Counted from the stretch's first letter, positions 11,201 through 24,024 are shown. The stretch is DNA of 64,000 bases from Lumbricus terrestris (GCA_949752735.1 OX457036.1:7423192-7487191); one strand, 5' to 3'. Made by a program: numbers and translations. The notes: generated by a model not told the origin, from the letters alone.

Positions 11201-13080
11201 TTTTGATGCTGAAATTGACAAAAAATCCCTTCGAGCTCAAGATAAAGGCTAACGAGTACAGGTTTTATGTGCTTGGTTAATCTGAAATTTTTACTTAGCC
11301 TACGCGAATAACAATGACCCTGTCCATCTTGAAGCAGTGTTCCGTTTCGGGAAATGTCAATAATGCTCATAGACATAGGCGTAGGAGGCGGGGGGTCCAG
11401 AGGGGCAAATGCCCCGCCCCAAATTTTGGGCAAATGTGTTTTTCTGGCAAAACAGGCACGGGTGGAAAACAAATTTGGGTCGATGACTAAAAAAAGGTCG
11501 TCAGATTTTTCAGACGAGGAAATCTGAAAATTTTGGGCGGATGTCTACAAAATAAATCTTTAAAAATTGTGACAAAGGTTTTTCGGGCAGAAGTCAAAGT
11601 TTTGCCCCCCACTGCCGAAATGTCCCCTACGCCTATGCTCGTAGACCTGTCGTGTGCCCTCTGAGTTACTCCTAGTGCTGATTATGTCAATTGGATATAG
11701 GCCCAGCAGGAACTGAGAATTTATTTTAGCACATTCTACGAGTGGCGTAAAATCAGAAAATTAATGGTTTATTGAAACCATAGGGAAAAAATGTAGACAT
11801 AAATCAATATGTTATCAATTTTGTCTGAAGGTTCGTAGCCTGTGCGACGTCATCTACCGAAAATTTAACTTCACAAAATATCCTAATCATGTTCGGGAAC
11901 TTCACAACTACGCCTGGAAACCACTACTTATAACAGTAAGTGAAGTTGAAAAGTAAACCTAATTTAGTCATAATAAACATGTAGTTTGGTTTGGTTTTTA
12001 AAGAAAAGGTTCGGTATTGCAGTTAGAAATTGTTGACTATGGTGAGAGGAAACGCGATTAATTGTATTAGGCCTAAGCTACCGTGTAGCCTAATGTTAGG
12101 GCAAAGAAAAGTTGTAAATGATTAATTAATATGTTACGCATTTGACAGCCTACTTTCTGCCTGTATAAGACCTAGTTTCCAAAAGTCCTTATTACACCTG
12201 CACCAATTCCATAAGTCATCAGCTGATAGCACATAAAAATCAATCCGCATTCCCTGTTCAATGGGAGCAGAATCAATAGATTAAAATATAGAGCAACGTC
12301 AAAATAATGAACAATAGTTGCTAACGAAATTTCAGAAACACCGAACAGTGGAGGAGTGGGATACTAAGCATCACGCACAGACACAGGGAAACAGTTACCA
12401 AGTCTCAGGCGACCAATCACAGAAGTTCGTTCACCATAGGCCCTATGTTTAGATTTGGGTGTTCTGTAATTTTATGAGTTTTTAAACTGCCGTGTTCTTT
12501 TGTTTTCTAGGAAGTGCTTAGTGAATATCCGGCACTGTTCTATATCGACTCCGCCATTAGGTTTCTTTCCAACAATTTATCTCTGATTTTCCCTCAAGCC
12601 ATTCAAAACGGCGGCATAGTCACCTTCGGATTCGCCGGTCACACCATCTTCCCAACCACCCACCATCGAATGTACCGCTATCTACCCATTCCGAAAGCAA
12701 AGGCGATCGATGTCCCGATGCGTGAAGCCGGTCATATCTACGTTGCAAGAACTCGTGACATCTACGCAAGCGTTATTCGATGGTGGGCAGCCTGTGCACT
12801 CGTTGAACCGTGTATCGCTCCGACCATGAAACGTTTCTGTTCGTTTCGCGGAGCGAATGCTTACGCAGGCTGTCACCGATTCGACCAGTCGGCTTTCAAC
12901 ATTCTTATGGCCAACCATTTCGACTACGATGCCCGGGCTTATAGCTACTTGAACGTATCACAATCTTACGATGGAGTTATAACGGTTGTTCGCCGCGAAG
13001 GTGCGCCCGAAGAAAATGTTACTATATGCCAACCAAACGGACAGAAAGAGTTACAAAAATCAAAACAGTATTTTGGTTAA
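8217..13080 (+). CDS. GT-like (DUF1647-type) paralogue B, complete five-exon model
   Basis: Best complete copy, about 385 residues. Exons: 8217-8228 (ATG plus three codons, MKSK), 10177-10365 (63 codons), 10800-11081 (94), 11831-11935 (35), 12511-13080 (189 plus TAA); every junction is phase 0 with GT/AG. Exon two has an Arg-rich stretch followed by a hydrophobic span of about 20 residues (RRILLCVSFFVCLMILTA), typical of a type II signal anchor. It is followed by the luminal domain with FVTASDSKFFHPAMD, YAWKP, YIDSAIRF, RWWAACALVEPCIAP and CHRFDQSAFN. An alternative start is the in-frame ATG at 10222 inside exon two. However, homology to copy C extends upstream of that ATG to the acceptor, and C has no ATG there, which supports the MKSK exon. 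The substrate is unknown. Confidence 0.65.
9876..10003. repeat. Fold-back inverted repeat
   Basis: Two arms of roughly 50-60 bases, each containing 'gcaaccaggcaggctacaca' or its inverse, face each other across a short centre, so the DNA or RNA could form a long hairpin. It sits in the first intron of copy B. Probably a small fold-back MITE; no target duplication was resolved. Confidence 0.6.
10517..10735. repeat. Two-unit tandem duplication in intron
   Basis: Units 10517-10617 (101 bp) and 10618-10735 (118 bp) both start with 'ccgccagaccccatcc' and share 'actttcaagtatcaata', 'cttttctatgaattta' and 'gttcatagccgcc'. The second unit has small insertions. Located between exons two and three of copy B. 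Confidence 0.7.
11374..11637. mobile_element. hAT-type MITE, CATAGGCGTAGG ends
   Basis: 264 bp with inverted ends CATAGGCGTAGG/CCTACGCCTATG, flanked by ctcataga (11366-11373) and ctcgtaga (11638-11645). Contains the shared 'gactaaaaaaaggtcgtcag' module. Intronic in copy B. Confidence 0.72.
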
Positions 13081-13174
13081 GTCGTTCTGTCACGCTAGTC
13101 AATATGGTTCAGTTTGTTTTGTTAGCCTTTCTTGTATTAAATTTAGTTTTTTAAATCAGTTGGATCGTTTCTAG

Positions 13175-13180
13175 AATAAA
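13175..13180 (+). terminator. Candidate poly(A) signal of copy B
   Basis: AATAAA 95 bases after the copy B stop codon, in AT-rich context, so the mRNA would have a short 3' UTR. Confidence 0.4.
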
Positions 13181-14929
13181 GGACACATTAATTGAAGATT
13201 TATAGGGGTTTTTCATTCTAGAGCAGGTACTTTCTAATCAAAATCTTATAGGCCTAGGTTCACGGATTTTCATCTTTTCTAAAGTCATTTCTATCTAGTC
13301 TGCTTTCAACATTTTTATCTACACAACACTGACACTTGCATTTATATCCGCATACAGTTCATCGTTTCTTCTCATGTTTATAAGTCTATTGAGATATCGG
13401 GACATACGCCCGTGTAACCGCTAGCTCTGGCGCCATATCAATGGTCGTAAGTATTATTATCGGTCTGGATATAGTTTTCGCTGTATGTATGTTGCATTCT
13501 GCCAAGTGTATTAGCATCAGTAAGCTTATTATTGTATTATAGCCATCTTTGACATGGCAGTGTCGTTAAACATGTAACAAGACCAAGTGTAGAGTCATTC
13601 GTAACCTCTCTTAGAACTCAGTTGTTACGACCCCATAAGTCATGCGAGAAAGTCAGTGAACCACGTGAAGCAGGATCGGCATAACCTGATCGAACCTGCA
13701 GTCGCGTTTGACATTGATTGAAGCCTGTCAAAAGATGCATAGTCGCTTCAGAAGGCATAGCGTTGCAGCGGTCGACCACGTGTTCACAAAACATACCCAG
13801 CGCAGCTTTGGGCCTACAGTGGTTTTAAACGTCACAGACCTGACTCAACTCTTGATTAAACGGATTTCACGAAAGCAGAGACCGTCCCACTCCCTCTTGA
13901 TCTGTCGTGGACATGTCAGACTCCGGCGACTCGAACTCTGCCCCGAGGCTGTTCTGTAAAAGTCATGCTATTGCAGATCGTATTATGACTTGCACAATAA
14001 TTTGTTTTTGCATTATTGTATTGTAAGCCTAGGCTATAATTGAATACGAGTTTTGATAGTAAGTTTTGTTGCCTACCTTGAGAACTCTAGTCCTACAACT
14101 GCCCTATGATATTCATCAGGCAATTTATGCAGTTTATTTTACTTTTTCTAATTATAACCATGTGCTGTTTGTTTTATGTAATTTTATATGGTGACCTTCT
14201 TGTTTGATGAAGGCTAATTTGACCTTAATTTGATATAACATTGCATATTATGTTTGGAACAACAAACTTCCTGGTTTAGCCAATCTCTCATTCCTAGCGT
14301 CCCAAACTTTATAAAAGTTGTTCACATTCACATGTTTTAGCAGCGATATCAAAAGTAATATCTTCCTTTAAGTTTCTTCTGTTTATACTGTTATAGCCTA
14401 CAGCAAACTATAATTTGCATTTGTGAAAAATCAGGCAGCTATGGACAGTGTGCGCTACAACGGAAGAAGGTCACATCGCTGTCGAGCAATCACTCAAAAA
14501 GCCAACTTTAAGCTAACTTCTCCGCCTACTTGTTAATTCTACGGTTAGGCTATAACTATCTAGTGCAGATGCTTTTGCATGTTAATTATGTCGAACAATG
14601 TCTACTTGTTGCAGTTCAAACTGATTTTCGGAGTTTACTTGTCTACTGTACCAAGAAAACTGATTAGCCTACAGAGTGTGTTTTTATGTAGGCCTAAGCT
14701 TATAGAAGATACATTGTCAACTTTGATTTCATCGGATAAGAAGCACTCGACATTTGACCTACTGGGCTAATCTAAATTAAATGTCAGTTGCTAGCCTAGT
14801 AGTCATACCTGGTAAGTGATAAAGAAATTATTATTAATTGTTCAGAGGAGCTTATTGCTGAAGAAGTTCAATGTACGACAAGTTCCTTGAGAGACAGACA
14901 GTGCAGCAGGTACAACACGCAAGCCTGAG
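13181..14929. other. Spacer between copies B and C, no gene recognised
   Basis: An 83-codon open frame at 13708-13959 has no recognisable motif and no paralogue in the window, so I do not call it a gene. The last 90 bases are homologous to the region upstream of copy B and probably hold the 5' UTR and promoter of copy C. Confidence 0.35.
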
Positions 14930-14941
14930 ATGAAGTCAAAG
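14930..14941 (+). CDS. Four-codon first exon of copy C (MKSK)
   Basis: ATG AAG TCA AAG followed by GTTAGG. One synonymous difference (TCA for TCG) from the copy B counterpart, with conserved upstream DNA. Confidence 0.5.
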
Positions 14942-17900
14942 GTTAGGGAATGTTAGTTTTACAGTTTCACAACTGATAATAATAAAAACCTATTGTATGG
15001 ACGTTTTATTTAAACGAATTTTAAGCTGATATTGTCATGGCAGTTTTGAAATTTCAAAGCAACTGTTATAATGTGCATTATGCCTATTAAAATCTCTTCG
15101 TTGAGTCTCGCGCTGTACCGTAGAATTTGGATTGCTCGGAGTGCAACATGGAAGCCGGTTGGTTAAAAAAGGTCGAACTGTAGCGCGGAGGGAACGGGTT
15201 CGAGCTGTATGGAACCTTGAAGCAGAGCTGCTCAGCGAAGACGTGCACACCTCAATCTGATGGAAGAGCAATATTAATTTTCGACTACAATTGTAGGCTA
15301 ATGCTTCCCGTACTTCTTACGTTGCCCAACCTTGCCTAGAACGTTGATGTCGCATCTTTTACTGTCATACGATTTTGTTGACTAAAATAATATTAGATTG
15401 CGTGAAAGGTAACTTCCGAATGGTTAAACTGTGACTTCTACGAATTAAGCTTGTACGCTTAGACACCCGATGTCTGCTTTCGCTGACCTAGGCTATACGA
15501 TTTCAAGCGGGCGTCCCAAGCTGCTCGCTAATATGACTACTTGACCCAAAATGAACACATGCTGTTTCCATGCGCATTTTTATCATTATTGAGCCACAGA
15601 AAATATAGTTATGCACTAGGTGAGATTTTAAAAATGCGTTCTGATGAGAAAGCTGTGTTGAACTGTTAGCCCTTAAGATTCTTCCTCTAATCAACAAGCA
15701 ACAACGATTGATAATAATAATATTGATCAGTGGAACGTGTTGCAGGCGTAACTGTAGGCCCTATGCTATTGTCCACGAAGACAAGGTGCGCTGTTTAAGC
15801 GCCCAAAGAAGACCTAAACTGATATAGGATGCAAACATTTAAAGCTGTTGATTGATTTTTTGCATTTGATCAGTTATTTAGAGAGAGGAGCAGCACGAAG
15901 CAGCTTCACTGGAGCACCCTACATATATAGAGCTCACCGTGTTACGAAAGTAGGCTACTAATATATAGGGTGAACCTATAAAAAATCATTATGGCGCCAT
16001 TTGGCATGTTTGCGATCAAAGCATGGAATTCTCGCATGGACTTTTTCTTCATTGAAGAAGTTCATGGACACATCGCTTTCTCACGTCAACAGGAGCTTGT
16101 GAGGTTTCGCCTATTATAGGCCCTCCAATTATAAAAGTCTTCCTCGAAGCATAATTTAACGCGGGCTTTCAATTTAATAAGTTAAACCCATTTTTAGGTT
16201 TCCAAAGTTCCCAATTCTTTATGGCAATTGTATGACCTTAAGGGTAGGTGCCTGAAAATGAGCAATAAAAGCGTTTTGCTGCATTGAGCAATAATGGTCT
16301 ATAGGCCTAGTTTGTTCTGATTTGTTGTTTTGTTAGATATTTTCTTCGACAATTGATCATCTCAAAGGACTCCTTCGCCTCAGGCGAACTCGGAGGAGCA
16401 TTCGGTTATGTTTTTCATTTTTTTCCATTTGCCTGATGATTGTCACAGTGACGAAATTACTCACAATTCTATCATGGCTGTCGGTTCAACTCGAGAACAC
16501 TCCTGGTGTAACTGGCCAAAAGGTGAACTTTCATTCTTCCTAATATAGATCAATCAGAATTAGCGCATTATTTATTCTCTGCCGATGTATTTGCCAATCT
16601 GCATATCTGACTACTATCTCCCTCAATGTGCGTGCCTGTCAATTCGTTTGTCCGCCCAACTGCTCGTAGGCCTAATGCAATATTCAGTCTCCAATTATTG
16701 ATTTGACCTGAAGATTTATCATGAACCGGGAGTTCACTTTCGCAGCCAAGTAGCCTACACAAAATAATGAGTTCGGCTGCCTTCGTGCATCAATAAGAAA
16801 TACTCATCAATATCGTTTGAATTCATCCCTTTGAACTTTGTGGAATTTATTAATTAAACTTAAGAATTTGTACAACATCGCATAACAATGGTGTTAGGTG
16901 CTCTCTGTAGTTTAAATGCTTTCTCTAGTTGAACAATGTCTGTGTTTTAACCACTTCAAGTTGCCATGTGGATTGTACACCTAATGCTTAAAATGTTTAA
17001 ATAATTATTGTCTAGGCCTATTATTTTCTGTTTGATAGCTGTAATAGCGCACGTTGCAAAAGTCCACAACTCCGGCATTAAACTAAACACTTTCTGCCCT
17101 AATGTTCCTTTCAGTTTCTTAAGTAATTTATGCCTCTGTAGTCGAAGTTTCTAGTTTCGTGCTAATTCAGCAAATCGTTCCCAATGCATTGCCTTCCTAT
17201 TCAGCAATAATCATACTGGCTTCAATTAGCCTAAGTTACCTCTGCAGTCTGCACCTTCCTGTCTCGAATGTTGTTAGCACTTTTCAATCGTTCATCATCG
17301 ATCAAGCCATGTTACTCCATATAATTTCTGCAGCTCTTCTTTTGGCTTTCTCTAATAACTGTTGTTCAACGTCACGTTTGAGGTACATGTATGGAGTCTA
17401 CAACACGATGAAATATGCCATAAAAACAATGTTCCTTCTATTGCGTAGCCAGTGACTATTACAACTCTAGTATTCATTCTTTCATTACGAGGATTTATAG
17501 AATTAATATTTCTGAGAATCTGTTTGACATTGCCAGTTGATGCATGAAAAGATTAAATCTTCCATACCTGCAGCACCGGACGACTTCCGTTACAGACCGA
17601 AACCTGGAACAAACAATTCAGACGTCGGAGAGGTTCTCGAAACTGCAAAATTCTACAGAGATCTTCTCGATAAGCCCCTTACGAGCGCCATCGAATTAAC
17701 TCGAGACAATGCCAAAGACTTTATCTTTGTTACGGCGTCTGATAGCAAATTCTTCCATCCGGCTATGGATGCCATCGGAAATGTACAAAGACTCTTTCCG
17801 AATCGGTCCATCATCTTCTACGACCTTGAGCAAAATAAATCGGCAGATGACATTTCGAAGGTTAGGATTTTAGGTTACCACAGTCACGGTTCATATTTGG

Positions 17901-20271
17901 CTGGCACATTGGTTGAAAGATGTCTGGATTAGTAGGTTTAGGCTATATCACAAAGCCCCTCAAATGCAAATTGGGATTGCTAATAGTTGTATAATTTACT
18001 GGGAAATGCTAGTAGCTGGAGAGAAGGTCTAGTTGTCTATGCTTTTATAGAAGGGCAACCTAATTCGTAGGCCTAAACTAAATAACAAAATAACAAATCT
18101 ATTGAGTCTGATTCGTAAATTTGATTTTGTCTTAATCTTTTATTTTACATTAGCATTGCTTGTTCATATTTGATCGTCTTTGTTAACTTCAATTAGCCTA
18201 CGGACAAAGTTGAGTCAAACAAGGTGCTACATAAATTATGAATTCGTAGGCATCTTATGGTGAGACTAACAATAGATATAAAATATTATACCCGACATTG
18301 TAAAAATTCTTTTTGCTTGAAGATTCTTAAGCTGTGCGGCGTAATCTACCGCAAATTTGACTTCACAAGGTATCCTGAACATATTCGGGAACTTTACAAC
18401 TACGCCTGGAAACCAATTATTATAACAGTAAGTGAGAGTATCAAACTAAACATAGACTGAAAGTTAGCTATGTTTTCGTATGGCAAAACAGCGAACGCTA
18501 TGGCAGGATAGTTAGGATGTCGTTTGGTATGGTAGAACAGAACGCAACATATTAAATCTGGTAAGTCCTAAGAAAAAAGTCAGTAAGTTGGTGGACAAGG
18601 ATAGTTATGATGATGTGCTGTCCGCTGGAGCACAATCAATTGACTTTTTGCCACCCGAGGATGAGATGGGTTGCCTTCCTCATAGCTAATTATTGTGGGT
18701 GTGCAACATGTCTAAGGTCGCTGTGCATTGACCCGAATCATATTCGAACAGGTCTGTGAACTTTAGATTACAAGGCACAGAACATTTTACTACAGATAGC
18801 CTATATTGGACAGCAAAGTTTACATAAATAGGTCGGGGCACAGCCAATGAGACAACGCCAAACCAGTGAAGCAATTCTATTAAATATTTTATATATTCGA
18901 TGCGCTGTGACATAGGGAGCCAGCGTAGAGTATCGCGCATGTAAAATGCAGTATCAATGCGCAATTGGGTAATTATGCACATGGGCGTAGTTGTGTTTCA
19001 GTTCTTGTCGGGGGCGGAGACTTGGTCCAGAATGAGCGGCGTAGACAGTTTATCTATGGACCAAATTTTTATGACCTTTTTGGCCTTCCTTCGGTTGCAA
19101 CCTCGTGAAAAAATAACATTTTATCTTTACCATATTTTAGTTTTTCAGTCGCAATCTCGTGAAAATATACCATTTTCTCTTTACCATTTTTTAGTTTTTC
19201 AGTCGCAATCTCGTGAAAATACACCATTTTCCCGACAAAAAACTGATTACCTTTTCCCCCCCGCATGTACGGTCAAGTCTGTGCCTTATAGTGGGGTTTA
19301 ACCCCTAGACTGGGTGATAAACTCCGCTCATGATTATGCAGCAGAGCAATCCACTGACACTGACAGGTTATCTACGCTGAATAAGCAAATTGAAAGGGCC
19401 GGCTTAAGTATTGGGTTGGTAACAAAATGACAAAAGCTACTAAACAAAGTGTATAGATAGATAATGGGAGGGGGCTAAAGAGCATAGCGAACAGACACAG
19501 AGCTTAGGTCACCAATCGTAATAACTTATTCGTCACGACCGACAGAGTAGGGTCATGTCAAGGCGATTTGATGTTCGCAAGACTAGTCTAAATTTTAGCT
19601 TAATGATTTATTTCCTGTAGAAATGTGCGACCATGGGTATTTGGTAAGCCTATTCTGTAACTCCGATGAACCGTGAACTGCGACGCTTCGTTGTTTTTTA
19701 GGAAGTCCTTGGTGAATACTTAGCGCTGTTCTGGTTCGATTCATCCATTCGATTTAACTCAAACAATTTTTCTAAGATCTTCCTACAAGCCATCGAGAAC
19801 GGTGGTATCGTCACTTTCAGATTCGCTGGCCACACCATCTTCCCAGCCACCCACCCTGGAATGTACCGCTATCTACCCATTACAAGAGCGAGAGCGATCG
19901 ATGTCCCGGTGCGTGAAGCAGGTCATATCTACGTTGCAAGAACTCGTGACATCTACGCAAACGTTGTTCGATGGTGGGCAGCCTGTGCACTCGTTGAACC
20001 GTGCATTGCTCCGACCATGAAACGGGATTGTGCGATTCGCGTGATGAATGTTTTCGCCGACTGTCACCGATTCGACCAGTCGGCGTTCAACATACTTCTG
20101 GCCAACCATTTCCACTACGATGCCCGAGTTTATAGTTATTTGAACGCATCGCAATCGTATGCTGCTATAATCACGGCTGTTTGCAGACGATGCACCCATA
20201 GAGAAAATCTTACGATATGTCTAGCAAAAGGATCGACACGGTTTGAAAAATCTAAACAGTACTTTGCATGA
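14930..20271 (+). CDS. GT-like (DUF1647-type) paralogue C, five-exon model
   Basis: About 398 residues. Exons: 14930-14941 (MKSK), 16337-16522 (62 codons, signal anchor RLCFSFFSICLMIVTVTKLL), 17537-17860 (up to 108 codons), 18323-18427 (35), 19702-20271 (189 plus TGA); all phase 0. Exon two has no ATG in frame and opens directly after TTAG, so this copy needs the upstream MKSK exon. The exon-three acceptor is uncertain: ccag before 17537 or aaag shortly after both keep frame, while the CTGCAG nearest the homologous start would shift it. The last exon reads WFDSSIRF instead of YIDS and keeps the CAL..C, CHRFDQSA and YARTRD-type motifs. It forms the left end of duplication unit 1; the closest relative is pseudogene D. 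Confidence 0.6.
19060..19250. repeat. Short tandem repeat, about three units
   Basis: Units of about 57 bases carrying 'cgcaatctcgtgaaaat' and 'ttaccattttttagttttt', lying in the last intron of copy C inside a segment resembling the interior of the window's MITEs. No ends were resolved. Confidence 0.55.
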
Positions 20272-20414
20272 GTCACGTCAATGAAAAAAGTTTGGTTTCT
20301 TTTGTAGCCTGAATATTTTAGGTCTTTTTTAGTCGTTTCAGATTAGCTAAATGACAGATCATTTCTAGAGGAATAGAGATAATTCTAAACTAAATTGAGA
20401 GACGACCTTGATCA

Positions 20415-20750
20415 ATGGCCATGTACAGTACTGTTATGTCAGACAAGATAGATAAGAGAACAAACAGTCTCAGTGGAATGGTGACTTCTGAAGCCACACT
20501 CTATACGGGGCAGAAGACACGCTTGCTCGTTGTAGGGAAGGAGCTGGGTAGAATTCTAGTCACTTGTAGCACGATGAAAAAGGAGCTAATGAAAGCCACT
20601 AAGAATTATTTTCTGAAGTTGAAAGATATATGCCATTGCCGAGTCGTGAAAAGTCTCATATCGGGCCTAATTGTGTCTGAGCAATGGTCACGGAAGGCAT
20701 ATAGGCCTATGTTCGAAGTCAGAAGGCATTGGCAAAATAAGACGTGGTGA
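20415..20750 (+). CDS. Hypothetical open frame, conserved in unit 2
   Basis: 111 codons from ATG; not recognised. The counterpart at about 30967-31353 keeps most of the frame (SDKxDKRxNSL, MVTSEAxLYxGQKT, LVVGKEL, ATKNYFLKLKDI) even though two indels separate them. By my count these are 21 and 36 bases, both multiples of three. That hints at coding constraint, but unit 2 lacks an in-frame ATG at the start. It could be a fragment of an old transposon gene or a true exon. Confidence 0.3.
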   Translation: MAMYSTVMSDKIDKRTNSLSGMVTSEATLYTGQKTRLLVVGKELGRILVTCSTMKKELMKATKNYFLKLKDICHCRVVKSLISGLIVSEQWSRKAYRPMFEVRRHWQNKTW

Positions 20751-20818
20751 TAACCATGAGAATTCAGGAAGAATAGCACAGAACAATGAAGAGTAGTCTA
20801 CTGTGGTTCAGTGGCGGC

Positions 20819-21078
20819 GCCAGGATTTCAGTTTTGGGGGCTGAATTTGCGGTCGAAAATTTTCCGTTTCGGTCACCAAAATTTCTGACGACCTTTTGGA
20901 AGGAAAATGGACTGGGTCCTCTTTCACGTCCGCCAAACTGTCTGGAAAATCTTATGCGTATTATTTTGGGGCGGAGGTTAAAGGGGGTCAATCGTGCAAA
21001 TATTTTATTGTTACATCGTAAAAAAGGATGGCCTTTTTAGGGAGCTTAGCCCTCTAGCCTCCCCTAGCACCGCTACTG
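20819..21078. mobile_element. hAT-type MITE, CAGTGGCGGCGCCAG family
   Basis: 260 bp, left end CAGTGGCGGCGCCAGGATTT, eroded right end ...CACCGCTACTG. Flanked by ctgtggtt (20811-20818) and ctgtggct (21079-21086). A different MITE occupies the same place in unit 2. Confidence 0.7.
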
Positions 21079-21527
21079 CTGTGGCTGGTGCATGACGAAA
21101 GAATACCTGCAGCTAATAGCAATTCGCCCAGAGAAAGGACAATAGACCTTGTTTAGTCCAACACTCGGTTGGGCCTATACTATTATAGCTCGCGTTGTAT
21201 TGCACTCCTGCCAAGACCGTAGCCAGTGTTCAAACATCCTCACCCTTAAATACGTCCTTGATTCCAGCAGACTGGGCTTGAGAAAACAAATTTTGAGCAA
21301 ATACCTTCATGACCGTTTTTTTTTATTCCATGTTGGAACTATAATAATCTATTGTCTAGACCTAGTTTCTGAAACGTCGAAACTTTTATATCGAATTTCG
21401 AATCATATAATATTGTTCATGCATGGTTCATTCCGTTTTGCAGTATGAATTTTTTTAAAGAAATTAAGGTTTGTGAAGCAATAGGCCTACATTTAACTAA
21501 GTAGCAGTCACAAGAGATAGCATCACG

Positions 21528-21719
21528 ATGAGTGATTGGGAGCAACAGGCCTACCCTAGGAACAAAGTCCCGCTAAAAGGGCCTAATAAGCATAGCCTAC
21601 CTTTAGAGAAAGAATTGAAGATGACAGATGGTTTAGGTGAACAAAATACAAGAGAACCGGAACGTCAACTTTTGTTTGACAATGAGACTGAACGAGTTAC
21701 TAGAAAACACAAAAAATGA
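21528..21719 (+). CDS. Small hypothetical protein, MSDWE frame, copy 1
   Basis: 63 codons from ATG to TGA, charged and hydrophilic, no signal peptide or membrane span. The unit 2 counterpart (32794-32916) starts with the same ATG and stays in frame for 40 codons, with conservative changes (Q/R, V/I, E/D, G/A) and an indel of one codon. Not recognised; it may be one exon of a longer gene. Confidence 0.35.
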   Translation: MSDWEQQAYPRNKVPLKGPNKHSLPLEKELKMTDGLGEQNTREPERQLLFDNETERVTRKHKK

Positions 21720-22199
21720 ATAACAACCTTAACTAGGCTAACTAAATCAACGATCGAGTAGAGTCTATGATACGTGCCCAAGTGTGTGTGTGTGTGTGTG
21801 TACTCGTAACACACACTTGAACCATGAGAAGCTATAGTAATGTAGGCTACTTAATAATATTAGTAAGTAATCTTTTACAAAACATGATTGCTTTCTTAAA
21901 ATGTCGACAGAAATTGGTGACTGCCGTTGGTCTGCCGATAATTATTATACTTCAGTCCTTGGATTGTGTAGTTTCTTTTCTGGATCACCATTTTGAATAA
22001 TTAGACAGAGAAAATATTACTTTCTGAGTTTGTATTTCCTTTTTACGCTCTATTACCATGCCACTAAATCGCTATTTAAGCTATTTTTTATTTGTTCTGT
22101 AAAGGTTTGAATGAGAAATTATACTTGGTTCTGCACATTTTGAGGAGTAATTTATCACGCCATTTTAAAATGGGCCTGTTCTCCTAGGGATAATCTAGC

Positions 22200-22600
22200 T
22201 TTGGCCGAATACAAGTTGGGTTGACGAAAATAATTAAATATTGCTATATAGAAGTCAGATTGATGAAAATAAAATATAACATTCCAGCTGATATCGAAGC
22301 TGGATTGATGAACAATAAGTTTTACTTAAAATTAATAGGCCTAGAAGTTATGTTGATAAAAAGGAATTCTTGCTAAACAAAAGTTGGATTGATGAAAATA
22401 GTTTTTTTTATTAAATAGAAGTTGAGTGGATGAAAAGATTCTTCCTGAAATTGGAGCTGGATTGCTGAATAATAATTGTTGATTAAATAGAAGTTGATTT
22501 GATAAAAGCAGTCGTTGCTCAAATTGAGGCTGGGTTGGTGAAGCGAATTGTTCTGCAAATGAAAGCTGGATGGATGAAAAGGATTCATGCATGCCACATT
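22200..22600. repeat. Degenerate minisatellite, about 42-bp unit
   Basis: Roughly nine imperfect units built on 'gaagttggattgatgaaaat'. An inverted fragment of the same array is at 42070-42315 in unit 2. Confidence 0.7.
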
Positions 22601-23339
22601 AGGACGCTAAACTAATAGATTACCTTAGATCTTGGGTGCGTTTTAAATTCTCCTGGCCTTTTCTCCGAAATTTCCTTTCCATAATTATCTCTCCGTGAAA
22701 TCAATTTAAATTATTTGCGTAGTCTTAACTAGGCATGGTATTTTTTATCGTGCTGTTCGTACTATTAATAGAAACAATGCTCATTCAAAAGGGAAGGTAA
22801 AATTGACTCACTTAGATTATTAAGCTGTTTTGTGGATATGAGGTCAGAGCGCTCTATTTTATTCCAATTTTGGCTGTGCACACACTGCACAGTGTTTATC
22901 TTGTTGACGGCGTTGACAGATCCAGCGCACTCGTATAGCCCACCGAGTGAATAGTTTTCTTTATATTCGGCCAGTTTTTGAACGGACATCACATTCGGAA
23001 AATGCTCCTTCTACATTTAGATTGAAGGTTAAATCATAAAGATTGTTAATTGCAACTAATCATCATCATCATAATTGTTAGTTAAGTGTTGTTAAGTTTG
23101 TTATTCATCTTTTGTGTTTTCTATTGCATAATCATTGTTGACATGTGCACTAAAGTTTGTGTTCCCTTATGTCTTGCTGACTTTTAGAAAAGCTTCTGTC
23201 ATCTTAATTTTTTCTCCCTAGTTCTATATTCCCACTCTTAGTGGGTCTTTGTCTCTTTGGTGGGTCTGTTGCTCCCCATCACCCAAATGAGGAATTATCT
23301 TCTGTGACTGCTTCTTCTTCTTTAACGTTTTGCCCTTAG

Positions 23340-23770
23340 GCAGGTCCAAGATTCCAACGACAACATTCTTTGCTTTTCTTTGCTTTTTTCTATATATTTT
23401 TTTTATCCTCGTCCCTTTATCTCCGTCAATCAACCAATCCATCACCATCTTTCGTTGTCGTCCTGATAAGTTTTCCCTTCGTTCTTCCCTCGAGTACTAT
23501 CCTCAAGAGCGAGTCTTTCCTCAGCAGGTGACCAAACCTCTCTCTGCCTCCTCCGTATTGTATCAATCAGCGATCTTTCTTGCACGAGTTGCAGCACCTG
23601 TTCGATTTTTTCCCATCCAACTAATCTTGGCCATTATTCTCCCTGGCCACATTTCAAATGTCTCAAATCTTTCAACTTCTGCCTTTCCCATACTCCATGT
23701 TTCTGCTCCATTTAGTGTCATGCTCCATACGATGCTTTTTACCATTCTCTTCTTTAGATCCATTTTTCAA
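23340..23770 (-). pseudogene. Non-LTR retrotransposon remnant (C-terminal part of pol), unit 1
   Basis: On the minus strand 23563-23763 reads VWSMTLNGAETWS ... FEMWPGRIMAKISW, the segment after the RT domain seen in many LINE pol proteins (W-S-x-x-L-x-G-x-E-T-W and F-E-M-W motifs). Downstream, the frame is lost after ARKIAD and resumes in another frame. It is dead. A shorter paralogous piece lies at 42480-42670. Confidence 0.6.
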
Positions 23771-24024
23771 TCTTCAACTTATTATTCTGCTTCTTTCGTG
23801 ATAATTTCTTGGCTCATATAGGCTACCATAGTTTCTTTAAAAAAATTCTTACTGCATAACAGAATGAGCCATGCATGAAACGTGTTATTATAATTTTTAC
23901 TATGGGTCCTACTATCTTGTAGATTCTTGGGAACACTAAATTTGATTTGAATTTTAATCATCATTTTACAAGTAGGCTTAATGGTTGTAGCTATTCTTTG
24001 TAGTGGTAGTTGGGGTGGTAGGAG

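Larger units (their letters stand above)
19640..22200. repeat. Segmental duplication block, unit 1 left part
   Basis: Colinear with 29780-33440: last exon of the GT-like gene, conserved open frame, MITE landing site, small MSDW frame, (TG)n hairpin and 'cacattttgaggagta' tail are in the same order. Differences are mostly insertions. Confidence 0.8.

Noticed and set aside
18686..18982. 98-codon minus-strand frame in the last intron of copy C
   Set aside because: No recognisable domain and not conserved in the other copies' introns.
22200..22600. CRISPR-like array
   Set aside because: Units are imperfect head-to-tail repeats without unique spacers, in a eukaryotic genome.
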